64,000 nt of DNA from Paenibacillus contaminans (GCF_003285015.1 NZ_QMFB01000009.1:124001-188000); one strand, 5' to 3'; positions 8,314 through 18,042 are shown, numbered from the stretch's first letter. Notes: generated by a model not told the origin, from the letters alone. Program-made: numbers and translations.

Positions 8314-8617
8314 CTATAACCCACCTTTTTAAACAAAATGTTAGGAAAGTGTGGTGTCGTCAGCCTTTCTTAACAATAATTAAATAAGAATCTAACAAAA
8401 GATAAATCTATCTGGGATAAATATACTATATATCTGCTTATAGCGTCTATAGAATCGTATTTGTTAGAAAAGTGTCAGAGGGGCTGTGGCTCCCGCAAAG
8501 TAATGGATAACCTATTATCGAAGCAACTCAAGATGTATGACCGCTTTTATCGGTAAGGTTAGATGCGTTTCCTCTCTGTCGTTCGTCACGGACGGAATAC
8601 GCTATAGAGGTTTAACG
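8314..8617 (-). promoter_or_regulatory. Regulatory interval between hybrid kinase and OmpR-type regulator
   Basis: No gene. AT-rich. Contains TTAGGAAAGTGT (8341-8352) and TTAGAAAAGTGT (8464-8475), which recur as TCAGAAAAGTGT upstream of the kinase gene (12145-12156). An inverted repeat, CTCCCGCAAAGT near 8486 against ACTTTGCGGGAG overlapping the kinase stop codon, may end the kinase transcript, although no clear T run follows. Confidence 0.5.
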
Positions 8618-11600
8618 TCACTTTGCGGGAGGGTTATCCAGCGTTTTTACCGATTCGAGCACTTCCAGAAGCGCCTGCTCGACTGCTTCGAGGGAGCTCA
8701 AGCCCGTCAAGTTTCCGTCGTCGATGTGGCGGAGATCCGCTTCCAGCTGTTCTGCAGCGGCATACAGTCGCTCCGCCGCCAAATTGCCCGCCGCGCCTTT
8801 GAGCGTATGGACGAGTCTGCCGGCGAGCTTCCCGTCGTCCTGCCGCATGGCTTCGCGCAGTCGGGACATGAAATCGGCATACTCCCGATGGAACGTCCCG
8901 GCCATCCGCATAAAAATGCCGACCTTTCCGTCCAAACGGTGCAGCGCCTGCTCGACCCGGATGCCCTTCAGCTGAGGCAACGGTTGTATATCGTCCGGAT
9001 AAGGGGGCTCGCCGTACGGCTGTCCGGCCACTGCGTCCTGCCTCAGCCATTTGGCGATGACCGCGAACATGTAGCCGACGTCGATCGGTTTCGTGATGAC
9101 ATCGTTGATGCCGATCCGGTAGTACGCTTCATGGTCTTCCTTCATCATGTTGGCGGTCATCGCAATGATGGGCAAACGGTCGTATTTATGATCGCGGCGA
9201 ATGATCTTCACGGCATCGTAGCCGTCCATTTCCGGCATATGAATATCCATGAGCACTAGGTCCCAATTCGCCTGTCCGAGCTTGTCCAGCGCTTCCCGGC
9301 CGTTCCCCGCGACCGTTACGTCGAAGCCTCGGCCCTGCAGCAGCTCTACGGCTACCTGCTGATTGATCAAGTTGTCCTCGGCCAACAAAATACGACCCTT
9401 CGCCTCGACGGCAGCCGCCGTTTCGGCGACGTTCGCGTAGGAGACCTGCAGCCGCTTCTCCAGCCTGCGGTCCAGCAAAGCCGCTATAGTCTGGTATAAC
9501 CCCAGACGGCTGATCGGCTTGACGGTTATCGCATCGGGACGATCGGTCTGATCCATGCCGATCAGCTCGTCGCGGCCGAAAGCGGTCGTCATCGCGAGCG
9601 TGGCCGCTTTCGCCTTGCCCGCCGCTTCGTGCATCGTAATCCATGTTTCCGCTCCGTACATATCGGACATTTCCATATCGAGCAGCACGATATCGTAAGT
9701 GCCGGCCGTGCCCGGACTGCTCAGAAGCTCCAGCCCGCTTTTCCACGATTCGACGCTCGTCACCTGAAAAGCCAGCGACTGAAGCATCGACCGGAGCTTG
9801 CTGCGCATCAGGTCGCTGTCCTCCACAATAAGCGCGCGGCGCGTCGTTTGGGATATGGGAAGCTTGAACGTCCTCGGCTTGGCATTGGCGGGAAGCGGGA
9901 AGGTCAGCGTGAACGAAAACTGGCTGCCGACGCCTTGCTTGCTGTAAACCTCAAGCGTTCCTCCCATCATTTCGATAAAGCTCTTGGAAATGACAAGGCC
10001 GAGCCCCGTCCCACCGTATTTGCGGCTCGTCGAACCGTCCGCTTGCGTGAACGGCTGGAACAGCATCGAAAGCTGCTCGTCCGACAGGCCGATGCCGGAA
10101 TCGATGACCATGAAGCGGATCGTAACCTCCTGCTCGCTTTCTTGCATGACCTGGGCCTTAATAATGACGAAGCCTTTCTCGGTAAATTTGATCGCATTGC
10201 CGCATAGGTTAAGCAAAATCTGCTCGAGCCGCAGCGGATCGCCAAGCAGCGCGTCAGGCAGGCATTCGGGCGTATCGATGACAACCTCAAGCTGCTGCTT
10301 GCTCAACGTCACGCTCAGCGTATCCGAGCATCTGCGGAACACGTCGTCCAGCTGGAAGCGGACCTTCTCGACCGCCAGCTTACCGGCCTCCATTTTGGAA
10401 AAGTCCAAAATATCGTTCACGATACGCAGCAGACTTTGCGACGATTCGATAATTTTTTTCTGATAGTCTTCCTGGACGGGCGTCATCTCCGTCTTGAGCA
10501 TCAGCTGGGACAAGCCGATAATGCCGTTGAGCGGCGTCCGGATTTCATGGCTCATTCTTGCGACAAAGCGGCTTTTGGTCTGCGTGGCTTCCTCCGCTTC
10601 CTTCTTCGCCTGAACGAGCTCCTCCTGCGTTTTTTTCAAGGCGGAAATATCCCGGAAAATGTTCACATATCCCGTAATGTTTCCGTCCGGATCGACGATC
10701 TTGGTCGAGTTGACCATGACCGGAATCCGGGTGCCGTTCTTATGTACGTACGTCCGCTCGAAGTCGACGGATAAGCGCTCGCTTGTGGCGTACTGCTGGA
10801 AATAATTATTGGTGCTTACCTCGTAGCCGAGCCGGGCCGCCAACTCCGCCGCCGCGGCAGCTAGATCGTCCATGTCGTGATAAAACGGTATTCTCCGGAT
10901 GTTGATAACTTCCTCCGCCTTGTAGCCGAGCAAAGTCTCCGCGGTTTTGTTGAAATACGTCACGGTCCAGTTTGCATCCGTATAGACGATTGCGTAATCA
11001 TTGTGATTGATGATGGCCTCGAGCCGCTCGAACAGCGTTCGAAGATGATCGACCATGCCGTTGATCGAGCGTGCAAGCGTGCCGATTTCGTCCGCTTTTT
11101 CGACAGGGACGGGTTTTACGTTCAAATTGCCGCCGGCGACCGCCTCCGTCACGCGGACGAGCCGTTCGATTCGGGAAACGATCGGGTTCAGCACGATCAG
11201 AAGCAGCAGCGCAATGACAAGCTCGGCTGCGCCGACTGTAATAAAGGTGTTGCGAAGCAGGGACTGAAGCGGTTTCCTGAACTCGCTCAGTTCCGTATCG
11301 ATAACCATGAACCAGTCCGTACTCGGCACTGCGGCGGTAAATAAAATGCGTCTATGGCCTTCCTCCGTCCGAAGGATCCCGTAACCGTCCCGCAGCGAGC
11401 TTCCGATTGCCGTCCGGATTTCGGCAGGGCCTTGAAGCAGGTTTTCCTTTAAGATTTTGCCGGTGTCGGGGTGATACAGAACGGTGCCGTCTTTATGTAT
11501 CAAATAAGCGGCGGACGAGCTGCCGATCCGGATGTTGAAATATTTGCGGAACGCTTGCTCGGTGAACAGCGTTTCAGTCAACGCCCCCGTCACGCGGTTG

Positions 11601-12082
11601 TTTGTATCGAAGATAGGCACGATCAGCTTCAGCACGATTTGTGTCGGATCGTCTAGGCTGTACATGGGCCGTTCGGCTATGACGGCTTTGCCGGCCATCG
11701 CTTCCTGAAATAAAAAATCGTCCCCAATATTAACCGTATTGCCGCTGGTTAGCGGCATTTGCCCGTCCGTTCCGGCAATGCCGTAGGTTCGGACGAATTC
11801 TGCGCGCGATTGTTCGTTTTCCAGATACAGCATTTGATCCTCGGGCTTGCCGAACCGGACGAGATCCGTACGGCTCATGACCTTCAGCTCGGCCAGCCGG
11901 GTATTGATCCACGCCGACAGCTCGTACGCATGCGAGCCTGTTGCGGAGGCGGCTTGGTTGCGCAGGGATTCCAGCACATGCCGTTTGGCATCCCGGTAAT
12001 TGAGCGCCCCTACGAGCGTCAAGCAAATGCTTGTCATCAAGAGCAGCATAACCATGACCCGTACCCGCAGGGAAAGCTTCAT
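8618..12082 (-). CDS. Hybrid sensor histidine kinase: Cache-HAMP-PAS-HisKA-HATPase-REC-REC-HPt
   Basis: 1154-residue membrane phosphorelay kinase. TM1 ~9-27, extracytoplasmic Cache-like sensor ~30-275, TM2 ~280-302, HAMP ~303-355, PAS ~360-480, HisKA with His512 (MSHEIRTPLNG), ATPase with NLCGNAIKFTEKG, DSGIGLSDEQ and GGTGLGLVISK, receiver 1 with D802 (LLDMEMSDM), receiver 2 with D946 (LMDIHMPEMDG), and a C-terminal HPt with His1092 (LVHTLKGAAGNLA). All relay residues are intact. Phosphate could pass to a separate regulator such as the OmpR-type protein encoded just downstream. Weak ribosome site (GGTAAGGT) near the ATG. Confidence 0.92.
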   Translation of the reverse strand: MKLSLRVRVMVMLLLMTSICLTLVGALNYRDAKRHVLESLRNQAASATGSHAYELSAWINTRLAELKVMSRTDLVRFGKPEDQMLYLENEQSRAEFVRTYGIAGTDGQMPLTSGNTVNIGDDFLFQEAMAGKAVIAERPMYSLDDPTQIVLKLIVPIFDTNNRVTGALTETLFTEQAFRKYFNIRIGSSSAAYLIHKDGTVLYHPDTGKILKENLLQGPAEIRTAIGSSLRDGYGILRTEEGHRRILFTAAVPSTDWFMVIDTELSEFRKPLQSLLRNTFITVGAAELVIALLLLIVLNPIVSRIERLVRVTEAVAGGNLNVKPVPVEKADEIGTLARSINGMVDHLRTLFERLEAIINHNDYAIVYTDANWTVTYFNKTAETLLGYKAEEVINIRRIPFYHDMDDLAAAAAELAARLGYEVSTNNYFQQYATSERLSVDFERTYVHKNGTRIPVMVNSTKIVDPDGNITGYVNIFRDISALKKTQEELVQAKKEAEEATQTKSRFVARMSHEIRTPLNGIIGLSQLMLKTEMTPVQEDYQKKIIESSQSLLRIVNDILDFSKMEAGKLAVEKVRFQLDDVFRRCSDTLSVTLSKQQLEVVIDTPECLPDALLGDPLRLEQILLNLCGNAIKFTEKGFVIIKAQVMQESEQEVTIRFMVIDSGIGLSDEQLSMLFQPFTQADGSTSRKYGGTGLGLVISKSFIEMMGGTLEVYSKQGVGSQFSFTLTFPLPANAKPRTFKLPISQTTRRALIVEDSDLMRSKLRSMLQSLAFQVTSVESWKSGLELLSSPGTAGTYDIVLLDMEMSDMYGAETWITMHEAAGKAKAATLAMTTAFGRDELIGMDQTDRPDAITVKPISRLGLYQTIAALLDRRLEKRLQVSYANVAETAAAVEAKGRILLAEDNLINQQVAVELLQGRGFDVTVAGNGREALDKLGQANWDLVLMDIHMPEMDGYDAVKIIRRDHKYDRLPIIAMTANMMKEDHEAYYRIGINDVITKPIDVGYMFAVIAKWLRQDAVAGQPYGEPPYPDDIQPLPQLKGIRVEQALHRLDGKVGIFMRMAGTFHREYADFMSRLREAMRQDDGKLAGRLVHTLKGAAGNLAAERLYAAAEQLEADLRHIDDGNLTGLSSLEAVEQALLEVLESVKTLDNPPAK

Positions 12083-12144
12083 ACCTTACCTCCGTTGCAA
12101 AAAGTAGTTCTTTTTATCCATTATAATGCGGCCGTCGAAATTTG

Positions 12145-12156
12145 TCAGAAAAGTGT
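12145..12156 (+). promoter_or_regulatory. Motif TCAGAAAAGTGT shared with the regulator gene upstream region
   Basis: Lies 63 bp upstream of the hybrid kinase start. With its flank it matches 8461-8475 over 15 of 16 bases (TTTGTYAGAAAAGTGT); a third relative is at 8341. Placement suits a binding site for the OmpR-type regulator; this is inference. Confidence 0.45.
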
Positions 12157-12241
12157 GAAGGGAAGTGCGCATATATTAATACAGGCTTCATATTTCTCTA
12201 AAAGGTTTCGGTTATGATAAGGAGGAAAGGAGGGGGACTTC

Positions 12242-12460
12242 ATGATTCCTTCGATGATATCCTTCAAAAATAAAGCGATTCCGGTATACCGCATCGATCA
12301 TAAAGCGAACCTCGACATGTTGAGCAATAAATTGAAAGAGATGGAATACGATTTCGTCTTTCGCAAAAAGCTTAAGCGCGTTTTGTCGGTAGAACTGGTT
12401 CGCGACGTGGCCATTTTCAAGTATAACGACGGGACCAAGCTGTATTTGGAAGTTTCGTAA
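12242..12460 (+). CDS. Small uncharacterised protein (72 aa)
   Basis: Unknown function. Starts MIPSMISFKNKAIPVYRID and is mixed charged, with no membrane segment or signal peptide. The pattern LSNKLKEMEYDFVFRKKLKRV followed by VAIFKYNDGTKLYLEV suggests a small α/β fold. Real-gene evidence is an excellent ribosome site (AAGGAGGAAAGGAGGGGG) and a Rho-independent terminator downstream (12543-12576). It stands alone, divergent from the hybrid kinase. Confidence 0.6.
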   Translation: MIPSMISFKNKAIPVYRIDHKANLDMLSNKLKEMEYDFVFRKKLKRVLSVELVRDVAIFKYNDGTKLYLEVS

Positions 12461-12542
12461 AAAAGAAACGGTCTGCCAAGATGCGTTTCCGCTCGACACG
12501 ATTTTGCATACGGTATATTAGTGGGATCTGCCTCCCATACGA

Positions 12543-12576
12543 TAAAGAGCCGCTCCGATGAGAGCCGCTCTTTTTT
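12543..12576 (+). terminator. Terminator after the 72-aa ORF
   Basis: AAAGAGC-C-GCTC and GAG-AGC-C-GCTCTTT form a 12-bp stem with a single C:C mismatch, followed by TTTTTTT. The remainder of the gap (12577-12795) is GC-rich with a short imperfect direct repeat (GCGCTGCGCGCGAGTCC / GCGCTGCGCGTGAGTCC) and no gene. Confidence 0.7.
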
Positions 12577-12795
12577 TCGTATGCCGTCAATGGGCGCGGC
12601 CGGCCGACTTGTCGGCGGCGGGAGTTTCTCCGCGCTGCGCGCGAGTCCCGGCGCGGTGCTTGGTCACACGTCTGCTTGTCCGAGCGTCGGGAGCGGCGCG
12701 CTGCGCGTGAGTCCTCATAATCGGCTCGCCCTCTGCGCAAAGGAGCCGCATCCAACTCTTGCGGTCGAGATTAACGATCTGCGCCAAAAGGCGCG

Positions 12796-13725
12796 TTACA
12801 CGTATAAATCGGCGGATAAATAGCGTTCACCCGTATCCGGCAGCAGCGCGACGATCGTTTTACCCTTGTACTCGGGGAGTTTGGCGAGCTCCGCTGCGGC
12901 ATAGACGGCCGCACCCGACGAAATGCCTACGAGCAAGCCTTCCGTTCTGGCGAGAATCCTCGCGGTTTCGAAGGCGTTGTCGGCGGCTACGGTCATAATC
13001 CGGTCGACGGCCGCCCGGTTGAACACCTTTGGCACGAAACCGGCGCCTATGCCCTGAATGCGGTTAGGTCCCGGCCTTCCCCCCGATAAAACGGGCGATT
13101 CGGCAGGCTCCACCGCGATGACGGCAATGTTCGGGTTTTTACTCTTCAACGCTTCGCCTACGCCCGAAATCGTCCCCCCGGTGCCTACTCCGGCCACGAA
13201 CACGTCGACCTGTCCGTCCGTGTCCCGCCATATTTCTTCCGCCGTCGTATCCCGGTGTACGGCCGGATTAGCGGGGTTGTCGAACTGCTGCGGGATGAAC
13301 GAATGCGGAATTTCGGCCGCCAGCTCGTTCGCTTTGCGGATCGCTCCGCCCATTCCTTCCGCTCCAGGCGTCAGCACGACCTCGGCGCCGAGCGCCTTCA
13401 GCAAATTTTTCCGCTCCGCGCTCATCGTTTCCGGCATCGTCAAAATCAGCCGATAGCCTCTGGCAGCCGTTACGAATGCTAGGGCAATGCCCGTATTTCC
13501 GCTTGTCGGCTCGATAATGACGGAGTCGCGGGTAATGATTCCTTTCTCTTCGGCATCCTTGATCAGCGCGTAGCCGATCCTATCCTTCACGCTTCCCGCG
13601 GGATTGAAATATTCCAGCTTTCCGACGATGGCGGCTTCAAGCCCGCAATGCCGGCTGTAGCCGGCGAGCTCCAGCATAGGCGTGTTTCCGATCAGGTCGG
13701 TCAAGTTTTTGGCGATCTTGGACAT
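12796..13725 (-). CDS. cysK: Cysteine synthase A (O-acetylserine sulfhydrylase)
   Basis: PLP enzyme that makes L-cysteine from O-acetyl-L-serine and sulfide in the cytoplasm. 309 residues, normal length. PLP-binding Lys47 is in NPAGSVKDRIG; the substrate loop is PTSGNTGIALAF; the phosphate-binding glycine loop is GVGTGGTISGVG; the C-terminal GISSGAAVYAA is conserved. ATG behind AAGGAGGGACCTCC. It appears monocistronic. No clear CymR or S-box signal was recognised in the 13726-14006 gap. Confidence 0.94.
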   Translation of the reverse strand: MSKIAKNLTDLIGNTPMLELAGYSRHCGLEAAIVGKLEYFNPAGSVKDRIGYALIKDAEEKGIITRDSVIIEPTSGNTGIALAFVTAARGYRLILTMPETMSAERKNLLKALGAEVVLTPGAEGMGGAIRKANELAAEIPHSFIPQQFDNPANPAVHRDTTAEEIWRDTDGQVDVFVAGVGTGGTISGVGEALKSKNPNIAVIAVEPAESPVLSGGRPGPNRIQGIGAGFVPKVFNRAAVDRIMTVAADNAFETARILARTEGLLVGISSGAAVYAAAELAKLPEYKGKTIVALLPDTGERYLSADLYV

Positions 13726-14006
13726 GGAGGTCCCTCCTTCTTGCTTCGGTCAGTATGCCGATTTAACTTGGCGGAATAATTGTAGTACTTGTACGGACAA
13801 TGTGCAAACCGGGGTCGTATCCTCGTATAGTCTATTCAACGCAAGTGTGTGTTTTCGGACTACAAGCGACTTTAACGCCGGTAGGCGATTATCGAGAAAG
13901 CGAATACTCGTTTTCGAAAATATGTTCCGAGAATGGCATATAGCCCCGCAGGGGGCCGGCGGGGCATCTTTCTCGCAAGCGCCGCTGCTTATCGGTGAGT
14001 CCGCGG

Positions 14007-14927
14007 TTATGCATCCGGCACCTGGCGTTTATTGTCCGCCCCTAACCTGGCTTGTATGCTTTTGGCATAGTCTGTGGGGGTCATGCCGGTCAATTTTTTA
14101 AAATCCCTGGAGAAATAGTGAATGCTGCTGTACCCGAGCCGTTCGGCGATTTCGGTCATGCTGCTCGTCTCTTCGCGAATGATGACTTTGGCTTGCTCCG
14201 TGCGGATTTTGCGTACGTAATCGGAGATGCCGCAGCCGAACCTTTTTTTGAAGGCGTCGTACAAGTGCGTCCTGCTTACCGCAAACCTGCGGCAAAGCGC
14301 AGGCATGGACAGGTCGCCTCCCAGGTTTTCCTCGATATGGACGAGAAGCCTGTCGACAACCGATTTCTCCCGGTTTTCCTGAGGGGCGGCCGGCAGCTTC
14401 GGCGTCGAACGGTTCGATCCGGCACGGCGCAGGAGCGAAACCAATAAAATCTCGAAATAGTTTCTCACCATCTGCTGGCTGCCGAGCAGAGCCTGATCGT
14501 TGAACCGGAACGTTCCGGCTTTCCGGTTCCGGTCGAGCGGAGGCGGGAGGAAGGCATGATTGCCTTCCCGGATCAGCTGCGAAAGGACAAGTCTTTCTTC
14601 ATCGTTTAGCCGGAATGTCCGGCCTGCAAGCCGCTTGATCGCGGCGGAACGACATTCGAACGAAAGGATCATGACGTTGGGAGGCGTAACCGGCTTCGTC
14701 TGGCTGCGGCGGATCACGCCGGGCGGGACGAATAGGCAGTCGCCTTGCTTCATCGCGAACGTGTCCGACTCCGCGCTGAACTCCCATTCCCCTTTGTCCA
14801 CGTAAAACAGCTGCCAAAAGTCGTAGCAATCCTGTGCCTGAAAGCTTTTGGGATACTCGGAATAGTGGAAGCTGATGATGGTGTCTACGTTGACGATCCG
14901 GCTCAGCTTAAGCTTGGGCAGTTGCAT
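14007..14927 (-). CDS. AraC-family regulator with cupin sensor domain
   Basis: Transcription regulator, 306 aa from ATG 14927 (MQLPKLKLSR), chosen because GGAGGAGGG lies just upstream; the open frame extends to 15059. N-terminal AraC_binding cupin (~20-160; FWQLFYVDKGEWEF, GDCLFVPPGVIRR), C-terminal AraC HTH (~205-300; SRTHLYDAFKKRFGCGISDYVRKIRTEQAKVII, YSSIHYFSRDFKKLTGMTPTDY, here cited in parts). Divergently transcribed from the Gfo/Idh/MocA-isomerase operon across 184 bp, so it is the likely sugar-responsive regulator of that operon. Confidence 0.87.
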   Translation of the reverse strand: MQLPKLKLSRIVNVDTIISFHYSEYPKSFQAQDCYDFWQLFYVDKGEWEFSAESDTFAMKQGDCLFVPPGVIRRSQTKPVTPPNVMILSFECRSAAIKRLAGRTFRLNDEERLVLSQLIREGNHAFLPPPLDRNRKAGTFRFNDQALLGSQQMVRNYFEILLVSLLRRAGSNRSTPKLPAAPQENREKSVVDRLLVHIEENLGGDLSMPALCRRFAVSRTHLYDAFKKRFGCGISDYVRKIRTEQAKVIIREETSSMTEIAERLGYSSIHYFSRDFKKLTGMTPTDYAKSIQARLGADNKRQVPDA

Positions 14928-15111
14928 CGTTAGGCCCTCCTCCGGGCGGATATGCTTTTGTATCACTTCTCCGCCGCACCGCCGTTTCCTGCTTGCGGAT
15001 GTTCGAACGAAAGTGCAAATTTGGGCGCCGAAAGAACAAAGCTTTTGAAGGACGTTCAAGCTATGATGAGGTCAGGTGCGCACCACCAGCAAATATGCGG
15101 AGGGTATCGAA

Positions 15112-16095
15112 ATGACAAAGCAAATTCGCACGGCGGTTGTCGGTTTGAATATGGGTTTGACGCATGCTTATGCGTTTCACGAGTCGGAAAAATCGGATTT
15201 ACGCTGGGTCGTCGACCTGGACGAAGCCAAGGCAAAGTCGGTTGCCGAAGATCTTGGCTGCGGGTATACGACGGATTGGACGACGATCCTGGACGATATC
15301 GATGCGATCAGCTTCTGTACGCCTCATCATCTCCATGCGCCGCAATCGCTGCAGGCGATCGCCGCAGGCAAGCATGTGCTCGTCGAGAAGCCGCTTGCCA
15401 ATACGGAAGAGGAGTGCCTTCAAGTCATACGTGCGGCCGAGGAGAAAAATGTAAAGCTGATGGTCGCCTACGTAATGCGCTACGTGCCGGGTGTCGTTCG
15501 GCTGAAGGAAGTGCTGGACAGCGGCAAGTATGGCCGGCCGATCAATGCGAACTGTTGGATCGAAGGCTTCCTGCCGCCGAGCCCGGGAAGCTGGTTTTCG
15601 CGTAAAGATATGCTAGGCGGCGGGGTTCTGTTCAGCCATGGCTGCCATTACGTCGATCTGATGCTCTGGTTTTTCGGCAAGCCGGACCGTGTGACCTCGC
15701 TTGGCACGCATGCAGGGACAGAGTGGATGGAGGGCGAGGGTACGTCGCACGCCACGATTCTTTTCGAGAGCGGAACGCTTGGCCATGTAAGCTGCAGTTG
15801 GGGAATTCGGCATGCCGAGCCGCCTGCTCTGTTCCATATCCATACGACCGAGGGGCTTCTTGCGCTTTCCAGAGATTGTCTTGAAATCACAGCAACCACG
15901 AGTACAGGCAAGGAGGTTATTTATACGGGAGAACGGAATCCGGAGAGGTCGAGCAACACGAAATACGAGATCGAGCATTTTCTGTCGAGCATTGCCGAAG
16001 ACCGCGTTCCTGAGACGAACGGCTGGGATGCGCTGCAGTCGCACCGGACGATCTGGGCGGCCTACGCTGCCGAAGGCGTTAAAGTAAAGGAATAG
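15112..16095 (+). CDS. Gfo/Idh/MocA-family NAD(P)-dependent oxidoreductase (first of two)
   Basis: Probable sugar or polyol dehydrogenase acting in a carbohydrate pathway. Start taken at ATG 15112 (MTKQIRTAVVG), behind GCGGAGGG; the frame opens at 15076. N-terminal Rossmann fold (AVVGLNMGLTHAYAF, an atypical nucleotide loop with N-M-G instead of GxGxxG), catalytic EKPLANTEEECL, then the C-terminal α/β domain (GGVLFSHGCHYVDLMLWFFG). 327 residues. First gene of a three-gene operon with a second oxidoreductase and a TIM-barrel isomerase. Confidence 0.88.
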   Translation: MTKQIRTAVVGLNMGLTHAYAFHESEKSDLRWVVDLDEAKAKSVAEDLGCGYTTDWTTILDDIDAISFCTPHHLHAPQSLQAIAAGKHVLVEKPLANTEEECLQVIRAAEEKNVKLMVAYVMRYVPGVVRLKEVLDSGKYGRPINANCWIEGFLPPSPGSWFSRKDMLGGGVLFSHGCHYVDLMLWFFGKPDRVTSLGTHAGTEWMEGEGTSHATILFESGTLGHVSCSWGIRHAEPPALFHIHTTEGLLALSRDCLEITATTSTGKEVIYTGERNPERSSNTKYEIEHFLSSIAEDRVPETNGWDALQSHRTIWAAYAAEGVKVKE

Positions 16096-16141
16096 CGGCA
16101 AGGAACGGAACAAGAAGAAGCAAAATAAGGAGGTCCATATT

Positions 16142-17194
16142 ATGCTCAAAATCGGCATCATCGGCTGCGGGCTGATGGGAAGCTTGCACGCGCGCACGCT
16201 TCGGCAAATGCCGGACGTGCAAATCGCCGCGCTGTACAATCGTTCGCGCGATAAGGCGGAGCTATTAAGCAAGGAAGTAGGGGGCAGCGTATACGACAGC
16301 TACGAGCAGCTGCTCGATCAGGATATCGATGCCGTATGGGTAGCGACGCCGGACCATTTGCATACGGATATTTCCATCGCCGCCTTGGAGGCGGGCAAGC
16401 ATCTTTTCCTGGAGAAGGTTATTGCGACCTCGCCGGAGGACGCCGCCCGCATCATCGCCGCCGGCGCCAAACGGCCCGATCTGAAGGCGATGGTCGGCTA
16501 TCCGCTGCGCTTCTCGCCGGGGTACCGGAAGATGAAGGAAATATTGTCGCAACCGGATGCGGGGAATGTGCTGCAGGCATGGTCGATGCGCACGCATTTT
16601 CTCGTTCCGACCCAGAGGGTGTACGACAAATACCGCGATCATTACTACGATACGCCGAATTGGTATTTTGACGGCAGCGATAAAGCGGGGCCGATCTATT
16701 CGCACGCGTCCCACGATTACGATCTGCTGCACTGGTATGGCGGGGATATCGAAAGCGTATTCGCTTATGGCGCCAACAGCCCCGTATCAGGCGGGGTCAC
16801 AGACGCGTTCACGCTGGCGATCCGTTACGCAAGCGGTGCGATCGCTCACGTCAGCACGCCTTGGGTGACGCGGGTCGAGAACGATGCGACGGGTGTCGCC
16901 ACGGACCGCCTGACCGTCGTCAATACGAACGGCGAGCTGCGCGTGAAGGACGACAACGGGCCGGAGGAACGGATCCAATTTGCGGAGAACGATATGTGGG
17001 AGAAGCTGAACGGTCATTTTGTCGCATGCGTTCGCGATAATGTCCAGCCTCTCGTTACGCTCGAAGACGGACTGCGTGCGATCGCCGTTTCGGAGGCGGC
17101 TATCCGTTCGCTGCGCGAACGCCGCGAGGTGGCTGTCGATTACGGTCCTGCAGCGTCCAGACGGGAAGCTGCAAGCGGGGGGGACGGGGCATGA
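16142..17194 (+). CDS. Gfo/Idh/MocA-family oxidoreductase (second of two)
   Basis: Homologous in fold to the preceding protein but clearly divergent. The Rossmann loop GIIGCGLMGSLHA is canonical; the catalytic region is LEKVIATSPEDA (EKV instead of EKP); the C-terminal domain has AGPIYSHASHDYDLLHWYGGD. 350 residues. AAGGAGG precedes the ATG. The stop codon overlaps the start of the isomerase gene by 4 nt (ATGA), so they are translationally coupled. Substrate is probably an inositol- or keto-sugar-like compound, unproven. Confidence 0.88.
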   Translation: MLKIGIIGCGLMGSLHARTLRQMPDVQIAALYNRSRDKAELLSKEVGGSVYDSYEQLLDQDIDAVWVATPDHLHTDISIAALEAGKHLFLEKVIATSPEDAARIIAAGAKRPDLKAMVGYPLRFSPGYRKMKEILSQPDAGNVLQAWSMRTHFLVPTQRVYDKYRDHYYDTPNWYFDGSDKAGPIYSHASHDYDLLHWYGGDIESVFAYGANSPVSGGVTDAFTLAIRYASGAIAHVSTPWVTRVENDATGVATDRLTVVNTNGELRVKDDNGPEERIQFAENDMWEKLNGHFVACVRDNVQPLVTLEDGLRAIAVSEAAIRSLRERREVAVDYGPAASRREAASGGDGA

Positions 17195-18042
17195 TCAAGC
17201 TCGCTTGCATGACATGGCCGTACACGGCATACTCGTTCGAGCGGGCGCTGCAGGGTATCGCCGGCGCCGGCTACCGCTACGTGGCCTTCGGATTGCCGCA
17301 TGAAGGCAGGCAAATACCGGAGAGCGGGGATGAAGCGGAGGCTGCGGAGATCGTCCGCCAGCTGGACCGTTTCGGACTGAAGGCGGCCATGCTGGTCGGC
17401 ACGCCTTGGATTGCCCCGGGGCAGCCGGTTGAACGCGCGGCCCGTTTGTTCGCTTTTGCGCGGATGGTAGGTGCGGACGAGGTAATCAGTCTCGGAACGT
17501 GGGGCTTCCGCCAATTCCCGGATCAGCCGATCGACGCTAGCGAGCGCACGGCAGCCGACGAGGAATTCGCAGCGCAGCTGCGGCTTGTGGCTGTCGAAGC
17601 GGAACGCGCGGGCGTAACGGTGACGCTGAAGCCGCATACCGGCAACACGGCCACGGCTGACGTACTGAAGCGGACGCTGGCGTCGATCGGATCGCCTGCC
17701 GTCAAGGCGTCTTACGATCCGGGCAATGTGAGCTACTACGAGGGGATCGACCCTGCCGAAGATTTGGCGGCGATTGCGGATCAAACCGTATCGATCATCG
17801 CCAAAGATCATCGCGGCGCGCGCGGCAACGTCGATTTCCCGATACCGGGCAGAGGCGATGTCGATTTCGCCGCGATCTTCCGAACGCTGCGCACGAACGG
17901 GTTTGCAGGGCCGGTCGTCGTCGAGCGCCTCGACGGCACGGACAGCGGCCCATTGTCCGCCGACGAGCTCGACCGCCGCATTGCGGATGCCCGCAGCGAG
18001 CTGGTGAAGCTGCTGGCGGATGCCGGATTTGCAGCGGAATAA
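17191..18042 (+). CDS. Sugar phosphate isomerase/epimerase-like TIM-barrel protein
   Basis: AP-endonuclease-2/xylose-isomerase-like fold, 283 residues, third gene of the operon. Visible late-strand ligands are the Asp of ASYDPGN (~174), the Asp-His of IIAKDHRG and the Glu of VVVERLDG. The Glu that normally ends strand five (xEPH) is replaced by Lys in VTLKPHTGN, so metal binding may differ. With the two Gfo/Idh enzymes it probably interconverts keto-sugar intermediates. Starts inside the previous stop codon (ATGA). Confidence 0.82.
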   Translation: MIKLACMTWPYTAYSFERALQGIAGAGYRYVAFGLPHEGRQIPESGDEAEAAEIVRQLDRFGLKAAMLVGTPWIAPGQPVERAARLFAFARMVGADEVISLGTWGFRQFPDQPIDASERTAADEEFAAQLRLVAVEAERAGVTVTLKPHTGNTATADVLKRTLASIGSPAVKASYDPGNVSYYEGIDPAEDLAAIADQTVSIIAKDHRGARGNVDFPIPGRGDVDFAAIFRTLRTNGFAGPVVVERLDGTDSGPLSADELDRRIADARSELVKLLADAGFAAE

